From Hyphomicrobiales bacterium (GTDB lineage: Bacteria > Pseudomonadota > Alphaproteobacteria > Rhizobiales > Xanthobacteraceae), in contig JACQDO010000167.1 of the NCBI GenBank assembly GCA_016201085.1, positions 1 through 17,987 of the forward strand: a stretch of 17,987 bases of DNA. Reading direction: 5' to 3'. The stretch's first letter is position 1. The number at the start of each line of letters is the position of its first letter. Positions 1 through 6,332 of this stretch are shown here, piece by piece. Below the pieces are notes generated by a model that saw nothing but the letters and a program-made list of their open reading frames with translations, made no database searches and was not told the DNA's origin. A program made the position numbers and the translations under genes.

Positions 1-562
1 CTAGCACCGGCTTGAGGTCAAGCGATCGCGCCGGATCGCCGTGGTCGTGGTGGATGACGATCATGTCCTTGTATGCCGGCTTGCTCAGCTCGTCGTAGAA
101 GGCGGTCGTCTCCGGCGAGCGTGTGACGTAGTAGAGTCGGAAGCGCTTTCCTTCCGCCTGCACCTGGCGGATCATCGCCATGATCGGCGTTATGCCGATG
201 CCGCCGGCGATGAACAGGAAATCCTGTGCACGCTGCGGCAAGGCGAAATCGTTGACCGGTGCGGTCACCAGCAGTTCGTCGCCCGGCTTGGCGCGGTCGA
301 TCAAGGTGCTGGAGCCGCCGCGGCCGGCGACCTCGCGCTTGACCGCGACCTGATAACGATCGCGCTCGGCCGGATCGTTGCACAGCGAATATTTGCGCAA
401 CATGCCGTTCGGCACGCGCACCGTGATATGAGCGCCGGCGGAGAATTGCGGCAGCGGATTGCCACCGCTATCGCGGAATTCCAGCAGATGGATGCCATCG
501 GCGATCGGGTCGTTACGCGTCACGCGCAACGGCATCATCTGCGGCTGGTCGATTGCGGTCAT
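1..562 (-). CDS. Ferredoxin-NADP reductase-family oxygenase reductase (VanB/phthalate dioxygenase reductase-like), partial
   Basis: The gene starts at an ATG at 562 and runs off the left edge, giving 187 residues, so the C-terminus is missing. The flavin-binding motif RKYSL lies at residues 56-60, a glycine-rich GRGGS loop at 80-84 that fits flavin phosphate binding, and the NAD(P)-binding motif GGIGITP at 120-126. In this family such a protein moves electrons from NAD(P)H through a flavin to a C-terminal 2Fe-2S ferredoxin domain and then to a partner oxygenase. That ferredoxin domain, if present, lies outside the window, as would a partner oxygenase. A GGAG ribosome-binding site sits five bases before the ATG. 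The gene is divergent from the substrate-binding protein gene at 814. The fold is well supported, but the substrate pathway cannot be told from this fragment. Confidence 0.88.
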   Translation of the reverse strand, partial: MTAIDQPQMMPLRVTRNDPIADGIHLLEFRDSGGNPLPQFSAGAHITVRVPNGMLRKYSLCNDPAERDRYQVAVKREVAGRGGSSTLIDRAKPGDELLVTAPVNDFALPQRAQDFLFIAGGIGITPIMAMIRQVQAEGKRFRLYYVTRSPETTAFYDELSKPAYKDMIVIHHDHGDPARSLDLKPVL

Positions 563-662
563 TTCGTCTCCGGTGGAACCTAGGTGCGCTGCACAACAGG
601 TGGCAATTTTGCGCATCGACGGCAAGTGGGAATTTGGACTAGTCTTACACGTTAGAAGGCTA

Positions 663-690
663 ATTATATTCCGCCAAGGGCGGCTATAGT
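663..690. promoter_or_regulatory. Possible divergent promoter/operator with a central dyad
   Basis: The 251-base gap between the divergent genes holds a dyad CCGCC-AAG-GGCGG at 671-683. It is flanked by a perfect TATAAT read on the minus strand (668 down to 663) and a TATAGT read on the plus strand (685-690). Neither -10-like box has a good -35 at the right distance, which would fit activator-dependent promoters but also fits chance. No other convincing element was seen in 563-813, apart from the ribosome-binding site GGGAGG at 803-808 that supports the start at 814. Confidence 0.3.
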
Positions 691-813
691 TTAGCCCGCG
701 CTGCACGGTGGAGGCCACAACCGCGATACGAGGTGGAGAATAAGCAATATCCGATCAGAATACGGTGCATGATGAGCTAATGGTAATACTGATAACGCCA
801 GAGGGAGGATACC

Positions 814-1753
814 ATGACGACAATAAGATGGGGCTGCGCGACCGCCGCCTTGGGACTTGCATTGATGGCGAATGCGGCTGCTGCCGAGGATACGCTCAAG
901 CTTGCGGTCGGCCAGCGCGGCAATTGGGACACCTCGATTTCGGAAGTCGGCCAGCTCGCCGGCATCTTCAAGAAGCACGGCCTGAAGCTGGAGATCGTCT
1001 ACACCCAGGGCGCCGGTGAGACTCAGCAAGCGGTGATCTCCGGTAGCGTCGACCTTGGCATCGCCGCAGGCGTGATGGGCGTGCTGGGCGCCTATTCCAA
1101 GGGTGCGCCGGTGCGCGTGATCGGCGCGGAGACCACCGGCGCCGGCGACCTTTACTGGTACGTGAAAGCGGATTCGCCGATCAAGTCGCTGAAGGACACC
1201 GACGGCAAAATCCTCGGCTACTCGACCAACGGCTCGTCCACCCACGGCATCGTCACCGCCTTCATGCAGCAGTACCAGCTCAAGGCCAAGCCGACCGCGC
1301 TGGGCGGACCGGCGGCGAACTTGACGGCGGTGATGTCGGGCCAGGTCGATGTCGGCTGGGCGGCGCCGCCGTTCGGCCTCGATCAGCTCGACGCTAAGCA
1401 GATCAGGATCATCGCCACCGGCAACGACGCGGCGGCCTTCAAGGGACAGACGGTGCGGCTGAACATCGTCAATGCCAATTACTTGCAGACGCATAAGGAC
1501 GTTGTCGCCTCGCGAAACGGTGAATTACTTGTACACCGATCCGAATGCGCTCAAAGTTTATTCGGACTGGCTCAAGATCAGCGAGGCCAAGGCCAAACGC
1601 ACGCGCGACGACTTTTTCCCGCGGCCGTCGGTCGAGCCGGATAAGATCATCGGGCTCGATGTCATCGTTAAGGATGCGGTGGCTTTGAAGTTCACCGCGA
1701 CGCAATTGACCAAGGAACAGCTCGCCGAGCTGATTCAGATTCCGCCGCGTTGA
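814..1753 (+). pseudogene. NMT1/SsuA-type ABC transporter substrate-binding protein, frameshifted
   Basis: The first part reads from ATG 814 (ribosome-binding site GGGAGG five bases upstream). It encodes a signal peptide ending near MANAAAAED and then a periplasmic binding protein of the nitrate/sulfonate/taurine type, intact to about residue 232 (HKDVVA). From about 1511 the family-like sequence continues in another frame (RETVNYLYTDPNALKVYSDW onward) to the TGA at 1751-1753. Related proteins normally have about six residues between these blocks, so a deletion of about 17 bases near 1510 is the simplest reading. The unshifted frame would instead run on to a stop at 1642-1644 with an unrelated tail. 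No permease or ATPase gene is adjacent, so the gene is an orphan. It may be a true pseudogene or a sequencing or assembly error. The ligand is unknown. Confidence 0.8.
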
Positions 1754-1760
1754 TCCAAAA

Positions 1761-1788
1761 TGCCGGCGCGCGATCAGCGCGCGCCGGT
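1761..1788 (-). terminator. Hairpin terminator at convergent gene ends
   Basis: CCGGCGCGC at 1763-1771 pairs perfectly with GCGCGCCGG at 1779-1787 around a seven-base loop. Read on the minus strand the hairpin is followed by ATTTTGG, a short U-tract, so it fits as the terminator of the S8 protease gene. The protease stop codon (1776-1774) lies in the loop of the hairpin. It may also stop transcription coming from the gene ending at 1753. Confidence 0.6.
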
Positions 1789-3429
1789 GCTCACGCGCTC
1801 GATCGGCATCGGCCTGGGATTGGCTGCCAGCGCCGGCGGCGGCGCCGGTTCCGCCATGACCGCGGCATAGGCGTCGGCAAGGCCCGCCCCGAACATGATG
1901 TCGTGGCCCTTGGGGCCGAGATCCTTGGCGGTGGCCTGTAGAATGCGGCGCACCTGGTCGGGCGTGAGGTCGCTCCGGCGCTCGAGCATCAGCGCGACAA
2001 TGCCGCTCACCTCGGCCGCGGAATAAGAGGTGCCGGAGGACACCTCGTAGCCGCCGTCCGTGATCGCCACCAGGAGCTGCGCGCCCGGCGCGGCGACGGC
2101 GATATGGCGGCCGCGGTTCGATTGTTCGAACAGCTTGTCGTCGGCATCGGTGGCGCTCACCGCAATCACGTTCGCATCGGCGGCGGGATAGAGCGGCGGC
2201 GATTTCGCGCCGGCATTGCCCGCCGCCGCCACCAGCACGATGCCCTTCTTGCGCGCGGCTTCCAGACTGCGATGTACTGCGGGATCGTTGGGGCCGGCAA
2301 AACTCATATTGATGACGCGCGCGCCATTGGCCGCCGCCCAGTCAAGGCTCTTGAGGATGCTGAAGGTATTGCCCTCGGCGCCGGTTCCGGCCGGGTCGAA
2401 GGCGCGGATGGCGAGAATCTGCGCGCGCGGCGCCGCGCCCAGCAGCTTGCCGCGCGCCGCGATCAGTCCGGCGATGGCGGTGCCGTGCTTGTGCGGCGAA
2501 GCCTTCGTCGCGAGCGCGTCATAGCTCTGCACGACCGCGCCGGCCAGATCCGGATGCGCGGCGTCGATCCCGGAGTCGATCACGGCCACCAATATGCGAT
2601 CGCCGCTGGCGAGCGCGTGCGCCTGCGGCAGCCGCAGCTTGGCGAGTTCGTATTGCGCCGGATCGCCTTCCGGCTTGATTTCGGTTGACGGTGTTTCGCT
2701 GGTCTTGGCTTCGTTCTGCTGAGCCATGAACAGATAATTCGGCTGCGCCGAGGCCACCGCGCGATCGCCTTCGACCGCGCGCACCACGCTGGCCACTGAG
2801 CGCCGGTCGGGGATCCGCCAGCGATAGAAGGTGGTGCCGGTCAATTGGAAGCTCTGCTGCTCGAGGCGTTCCAGCCGGAAGCGGCGTTGCAGCGCGTCGA
2901 CGGTCTGTGGGCTGACCGAGTTGGAAAGCTCCATCACGACTTCGTCCGGCACCAGCCGGGATTCGCTGGCGGGCGGCGCGCCGCTCGGGCCGCGGCGGTT
3001 GGTAAGTTGCGGCCGCAGATCGCGCGGCCCTTCGATGATTCTACCGTCATCGATAAACACATCGCCGCGCGAGGGGCCCGTCTGGGGAAGCGTCATCAGC
3101 ACGCCGGGTACGGCCACGCCCCAGCCGAAGCCGCCGCGATAACCGCCGCCTTGGTATCCGCCGCGATAGCCGCCTTGATAACCGCCGCGCGTCGGGGTCA
3201 CGGCTATACTAGTCGTCGGGCCGCGCGTTTGGCCGGTGCCGATTTTGGGCGTCTGGTTGCGCAGCTTGACGGCGCCGATATTGCTCAACTGACCGCGCGG
3301 TTGACTGGATTTGACGTCGAACGAAGGACCGCGGCCGGAGGACTTCTGCGCGAAAGCAAAGTTACCCGCGGCAAACGTCAGGCTCGCCACCGCGGCAAGG
3401 CAGAGCAGGGTACTTCGTTGCACGCGCAT
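1774..3429 (-). CDS. Exported S8 (subtilisin-like) serine protease with prodomain and Gly/Tyr/Arg-rich linker
   Basis: This 551-residue protein begins with a signal peptide (about residues 1-27, ending FAFA|Q). Next comes a low-complexity linker with repeated GGYQ/GGYR units at about 81-104, a prodomain-like segment at about 160-236, and a peptidase S8 domain at about 275-505. The catalytic triad is visible: Asp285 in AVIDSGID, His315 in HKHGTAIAG and Ser468 in SGTSYSAAEVSG. Asn405 in AAAGNAG is the oxyanion-hole residue. The ATG at 3429 is preferred over the in-frame ATG at 3438 because GGAG lies nine bases before it but directly abuts the earlier one. It is the third gene of the ECF operon, 30 bases after the anti-sigma stop. 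Known family role: secreted or periplasmic endopeptidase, with the prodomain acting as folding aid and inhibitor. A link to anti-sigma signalling is inference from position. Confidence 0.9.
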   Translation of the reverse strand: MRVQRSTLLCLAAVASLTFAAGNFAFAQKSSGRGPSFDVKSSQPRGQLSNIGAVKLRNQTPKIGTGQTRGPTTSIAVTPTRGGYQGGYRGGYQGGGYRGGFGWGVAVPGVLMTLPQTGPSRGDVFIDDGRIIEGPRDLRPQLTNRRGPSGAPPASESRLVPDEVVMELSNSVSPQTVDALQRRFRLERLEQQSFQLTGTTFYRWRIPDRRSVASVVRAVEGDRAVASAQPNYLFMAQQNEAKTSETPSTEIKPEGDPAQYELAKLRLPQAHALASGDRILVAVIDSGIDAAHPDLAGAVVQSYDALATKASPHKHGTAIAGLIAARGKLLGAAPRAQILAIRAFDPAGTGAEGNTFSILKSLDWAAANGARVINMSFAGPNDPAVHRSLEAARKKGIVLVAAAGNAGAKSPPLYPAADANVIAVSATDADDKLFEQSNRGRHIAVAAPGAQLLVAITDGGYEVSSGTSYSAAEVSGIVALMLERRSDLTPDQVRRILQATAKDLGPKGHDIMFGAGLADAYAAVMAEPAPPPALAANPRPMPIERVSTGAR

Positions 3430-3459
3430 GAATCGCATCTCCGCTGACGTCGCTCCGGT

Positions 3460-4131
3460 CTATTCGGTCGTGGCGATGAAGGTGACGACCTTGTCCGCTT
3501 GCAGCTTCTTGACGATGGTCGCGAGTTCGTCCTTCGGCAGCCCGGTCACCGCGACGCGCACCTTATACAGCCCGCCGGCCATCGGCCCCGAGGCGATTGA
3601 CAGCTTGTTGGCGGCGAGAAACTTGGTGACGTCATCCTGGGTGGCCTGCGGCGCGAAACGGATGAGGGTGAAAGCGCCGACGCCGGGATCGGTGCTCGGC
3701 GCCGAGGCAGTCTCGAAACCGCTGGTCGAGGTTTCCTTCAGCATCACGCCGGCGATAAATCCCGCCTGCAGTAGGATGGCGAGCACGGCGGCGCCGCCGG
3801 CGTAAGCCAGCGTGCGCGGGCTGAAGCTGGCGAGGAATTCCGCGACGCGGGCGCCGATATTGAGCGACACCGCCGGCTTGCGCGCCGGCTCGGCATCGAT
3901 CTTGGCGAACAGCTTTTCCATGGCGCGCGCGGACGGCGCGCCCAGCGTCTCGTTGAGGTGAATGGTTTCGCCCAGCTCATCGCGCACCAGCGCGTAGCGG
4001 CGGGCAAGCTCGGGGTCCTGCGCCAGGGCTTCCTCGACGCGACGGGCATCGTTACGGCTCAACGTGCCGGCAGCGTGCCACGGCAGCAGCTCTTCGATCT
4101 CGCTGTGCGCTTCTTTGTTTTTCGTGTTCAT
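3460..4131 (-). CDS. Single-pass membrane anti-sigma factor with prodomain-like periplasmic domain
   Basis: This 223-residue protein has a cytoplasmic anti-sigma N-terminus with the LLPWHAAGTL motif (residues 15-24), one transmembrane helix at about 107-131, and an extracytoplasmic C-terminal domain at about 152-222. It lacks the HxxxCxxC zinc motif of classical ZAS anti-sigma factors. The ATG at 4131 overlaps the sigma stop codon as ATGA and has GAGG upstream, so translational coupling is likely. An upstream in-frame extension to 4317 is rejected because it lies inside the sigma gene. Expected role: hold the ECF sigma factor at the membrane until a signal inactivates it. The C-terminal domain has a beta-helix-beta-beta-helix-beta pattern that resembles subtilisin prodomains, including that of the next gene's product. 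Confidence 0.85.
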   Translation of the reverse strand: MNTKNKEAHSEIEELLPWHAAGTLSRNDARRVEEALAQDPELARRYALVRDELGETIHLNETLGAPSARAMEKLFAKIDAEPARKPAVSLNIGARVAEFLASFSPRTLAYAGGAAVLAILLQAGFIAGVMLKETSTSGFETASAPSTDPGVGAFTLIRFAPQATQDDVTKFLAANKLSIASGPMAGGLYKVRVAVTGLPKDELATIVKKLQADKVVTFIATTE

Positions 4132-4688
4132 GGCCAACCTCGATCGATTCCCTGCTCCTTGAGGAGCTCCGATAATTTCTTGCGCGCGTAGAACATGCGC
4201 GTCTTCACGGTCGCTTCCGGGATGCCGACGATGCCGGCCACTTCCTCCACCGATTTCTCGTGGTAGTACACGAGGTCGATGATCTCCCGGTGCTCCGCCG
4301 ACAATGCGGTCAGGCATTGCCGCAACAGCGCGCCCTTGTCCTTCTTGGCGAGAGTGGTTTCCGGATCGTCCGATTGATCCTCGATCCGCTCCGCCGTCTC
4401 TTCGTCCAGTTCCTCCTCCGGCCGTTTACGCAGCACCGAAAGAGCCTTGAAGCGCGCGATGCTCAACATCCAGGTGGAGACTTGCGAGCGTCCCTCGAAC
4501 TTCCCGGCTTGCCGCCAGATGTCGAGGAACACCTCACTGATCAAGTCCTCCGCCGTCGCTTCGTTGCGCACCAGACGCAGCACGAACCGGTACACACGAA
4601 CATGGTGCCGGGCGAACAGCACCTGCATCGCGAGCCGGTCACCCCCTGCGATCCTTGCGATCAGAACTTCATCCGAAGTCGTTTGCAT
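4128..4688 (-). CDS. ECF-family RNA polymerase sigma factor
   Basis: The 186-residue length is typical of ECF sigma factors. Region 2 spans about residues 22-88, with the sequence ATAEDLISEVFLDIWR and then STWMLSIARFKAL. Region 4 spans about 120-176, with a helix-turn-helix in SVEEVAGIVGIPEATVKTRM. A short acidic linker (about 90-112) joins them. It directs RNA polymerase to a stress or envelope regulon, and its partner is the anti-sigma factor encoded next with a four-base overlap. No strong ribosome-binding site is seen before the ATG at 4688. A sigma-E-like promoter lies 24 bases upstream, implying a short leader and probable autoregulation. The exact ECF group cannot be named without a search. 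Confidence 0.93.
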   Translation of the reverse strand: MQTTSDEVLIARIAGGDRLAMQVLFARHHVRVYRFVLRLVRNEATAEDLISEVFLDIWRQAGKFEGRSQVSTWMLSIARFKALSVLRKRPEEELDEETAERIEDQSDDPETTLAKKDKGALLRQCLTALSAEHREIIDLVYYHEKSVEEVAGIVGIPEATVKTRMFYARKKLSELLKEQGIDRGWP

Positions 4689-4711
4689 CGCAGGTCAATC
4701 GGCTCATGGGT

Positions 4712-4740
4712 TAAGTCGTTCGGGATGACGGCTAGGTTCA
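4712..4740 (-). promoter_or_regulatory. Putative ECF-type promoter of the sigma/anti-sigma/protease operon
   Basis: Read on the minus strand, TGAACCT (4740-4734) is followed by a 15-base spacer and CGACTTA (4718-4712). The -35 box resembles the GGAAC-type boxes used by sigma-E/ECF factors. The same TTGAACCT and CGAC boxes with the same 15-base spacer occur on the plus strand in front of the small gene at 5012, which supports both. Assignment to this sigma factor is inference. Confidence 0.55.
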
Positions 4741-4938
4741 AGCGGAATCGAAGAAATTTGCCTCAAGCCCGCCTGGCCAGAGGCGGGTGGCGCTAGGTTG
4801 CCCTGTTCGGGTTCCTGTGGGCAAGCGGAGGCCGGTTAAACCCCCATTTTTATGAGACTTCTTGCCTAAAAATGCGTCTCCGGCGGCGTCCGGCCCGTCT
4901 TTTCTTCGCCAGTCCCCCTCATTCCAGCCCTGCGCCCT

Positions 4939-4967
4939 TGAACCTCTCCTGGGGGCGCCGCGACCCA
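4939..4967 (+). promoter_or_regulatory. Putative ECF-type promoter of the small secreted protein gene
   Basis: TGAACCT at 4939-4945, a 15-base spacer, and CGACCCA at 4961-4967 match the motif and spacing found before the sigma gene on the other strand. It sits 44 bases before the start codon at 5012, a sensible leader length. Confidence 0.55.
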
Positions 4968-5011
4968 TGTCCAGGATGTGAGACGCACATCCCTCAAACA
5001 GGAGAGACGCC

Positions 5012-5248
5012 ATGACCCGCAAGTTGACCCTCGCTCTCGCCGCCGCCGCCGCCCTCGGCGCCGCCGCGCTCACCCCGACCGCCGCCTCCGCTTGGCATCC
5101 GCACGGCCATCACCACCACTTCCGTGGCGGTTTCGGATTCGGCTTCGGCCCGACCTATATCGCCGGTCCGGACTGCTACCTCGTCAAGCGCACCTTCGAA
5201 CGCCGCGATGGCAGCATCGGCGTCCGTTACGTCAGAATCTGCGATTGA
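5012..5248 (+). CDS. Small secreted His/Gly/Phe-rich protein, unknown function
   Basis: This 78-residue protein has a clear signal peptide (positive MTRK, Ala/Leu-rich core, cleavage near ASA|W at residues 27-28). A histidine-rich patch HPHGHHHHF (about 29-37) and an FGFGFG run (about 41-46) come next. The C-terminal block contains two cysteines (Cys55 and Cys77) and the segment ERRDGSIGVRYVRIC. The mature protein is only about 50 residues. A GGAGAG ribosome-binding site precedes the ATG, a putative ECF promoter lies upstream and a terminator downstream, so it is probably a one-gene unit. The His patch could bind metal and the cysteines could form a disulfide after export, but both are inference. 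I do not recognise a functional family. Confidence 0.75.
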   Translation: MTRKLTLALAAAAALGAAALTPTAASAWHPHGHHHHFRGGFGFGFGPTYIAGPDCYLVKRTFERRDGSIGVRYVRICD

Positions 5249-5270
5249 TCGGTTGTCATGGACTGCCGAT

Positions 5271-5304
5271 AGCCCCGGCCTCGTAAGGTGAAGCCGGGGT
5301 TTTC
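5271..5304 (+). terminator. Rho-independent terminator after the small secreted protein gene
   Basis: CCCCGGC (5273-5279) pairs with GCCGGGG (5293-5299), and outer A-T and G-T pairs extend the stem. TTTTCCC follows at once. It lies 22 bases after the stop codon of the small gene. Confidence 0.8.
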
Positions 5305-5357
5305 CCTTTTGAATCTTGTTATGCTGGCGGGCGTCACGGCGACCAACAGGACACGCC

Positions 5358-6248
5358 ATGCTCACCGGCTTCACGCGCAGCGAGATCAAAACCTCCGGCG
5401 CGCGCATCGTCACCGTCACCGGCGGCAGCGGTCCGCCGCTGCTGCTGATGCACGGCAATCCGTTCACGCATCTGTCGTGGCTGAAAGTGGCGCCGACGTT
5501 GGCGCGCGAGTTTAGCGTGGTCGCCACCGATCTGCGCGGCTATGGCGATTCGGAAAAGCCGCCGGGCGGCGACGACCATTCCGGCTATTCGTTCCGCGCC
5601 ATGGCGCAGGACCAGGCCGAGGTGATGGCGGCGCTCGGCTACGACAGATTCATGGTCGCCGGTCATGACCGTGGCGCGCGCGTGCTGCACCGCATGTGTC
5701 TCGACCATCCTGGCCGAGTCATGCGTGCGGCCATTCTCGACATCGTCCCGCAACATCATCTCTACAACAATATCAACAAACAGTGGGCGACCTTCTCCTG
5801 GCACTGGTTCTTCAATATCCAGCCGGCGCCGCTGCCGGAGAAGATGATGGGTGCCGATCCCGATTGGTTCATCGAGAAGAAGCTGGCGAAGACCAAGCAG
5901 GGCCTGTCGTTCTTCGATCCGGCCGCGCTCGCCGAATACAAGCGCTGCTTCCGCAATCCGGAAACCATCCACGCCATCTGCGAGGACTATCGTGCCGGGG
6001 CGAGCATCGATCTCGAGCACGACGAGAAGGACTTCAAGGCCGGCCGCAAGATCGAATGCCCGGTGTTGCTGTTGTGGGGCGCTACCGGCGGCGTGGGGCG
6101 CAATCACAATCCAGGGCCGGCCGAGATATGGAAGAGCTACGCGGCGAATATCGTCGGCGCCAAGGCCGTCGCCAGCGGACATTATCTGTCCGAAGAAGCG
6201 CCGGAGGAGACTGCCGCCGCGCTGCGCGAATTTTTCGCCGGCAAGTGA
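5358..6248 (+). CDS. Alpha/beta hydrolase of the fluoroacetate/haloacetate dehalogenase type
   Basis: The 296-residue protein has the oxyanion motif HGNPF (32-36), the nucleophile elbow GHDRGAR with Asp104, a second acid Asp128 in ILDIV and a catalytic His275 in SGHYLSEE. Arg105, Arg108, His149, Trp150 and Tyr211 line up, with nearly constant offset, with the carboxylate- and halide-binding residues I recall for Rhodopseudomonas palustris fluoroacetate dehalogenase (Asp110, Arg111, Arg114, Asp134, His155, Trp156, Tyr219, His280). In that enzyme Asp attacks the C-F carbon and His activates water to free glycolate. The start at 5358 is chosen over the in-frame ATG at 5316, whose extra 14 residues do not look like the family and lie close to the terminator. 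Physiological substrate is unproven, but a haloacid is likely. Confidence 0.85.
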   Translation: MLTGFTRSEIKTSGARIVTVTGGSGPPLLLMHGNPFTHLSWLKVAPTLAREFSVVATDLRGYGDSEKPPGGDDHSGYSFRAMAQDQAEVMAALGYDRFMVAGHDRGARVLHRMCLDHPGRVMRAAILDIVPQHHLYNNINKQWATFSWHWFFNIQPAPLPEKMMGADPDWFIEKKLAKTKQGLSFFDPAALAEYKRCFRNPETIHAICEDYRAGASIDLEHDEKDFKAGRKIECPVLLLWGATGGVGRNHNPGPAEIWKSYAANIVGAKAVASGHYLSEEAPEETAAALREFFAGK

Positions 6249-6254
6249 GGGCCT

Positions 6255-6308
6255 TGACGCACCGCAAATTGCGGATGACGCTGACGCAACCGAATTGCGC
6301 CATATAGA
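6255..6308 (+). promoter_or_regulatory. Repeat-bearing promoter region before the cytochrome/propeller gene
   Basis: A tentative promoter is CTGACG (6281-6286), a 16-base spacer and TATAGA (6303-6308). Two related repeats, each starting TGACGCA and ending in a CGCAA/TTGCG dyad, occur at 6255-6275 and 6282-6302. The first contains the perfect palindrome CCGCAAATTGCGG (6262-6274). The second overlaps the -35 and spacer, as an operator would. Confidence 0.35.
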
Positions 6309-6332
6309 GCGCGAGCATTTTAGGGAGCGATC

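Larger units (their letters stand above)
4689..5011. other. Divergent intergenic region between ECF operon and small secreted protein gene
   Basis: This 323-base gap holds the two matching ECF-like promoters described separately, one near each end. Between them is a perfect 7-bp hairpin, CCCGCCT (4768-4774) and AGGCGGG (4781-4787), without a clear U-tract. A pyrimidine-rich stretch follows at about 4890-4940. Open reading frames across it (for example minus 4738-5073) have no recognisable protein character, so no gene is called. Confidence 0.6.

Noticed and set aside
691..1494. Minus-strand open reading frame opposite the substrate-binding protein gene
   Set aside because: It has shadow composition and covers a gene with a signal peptide, ribosome-binding site and family motifs.
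3460..4317. Anti-sigma gene starting at 4317
   Set aside because: The upstream 62 codons are inside the sigma gene. The ATG at 4131 overlaps its stop as ATGA and begins the natural cytoplasmic domain.
4738..5073. Minus-strand frame crossing the ECF promoter region
   Set aside because: It overlaps both putative promoters and the start of the small secreted protein gene, and its composition is shadow-like.
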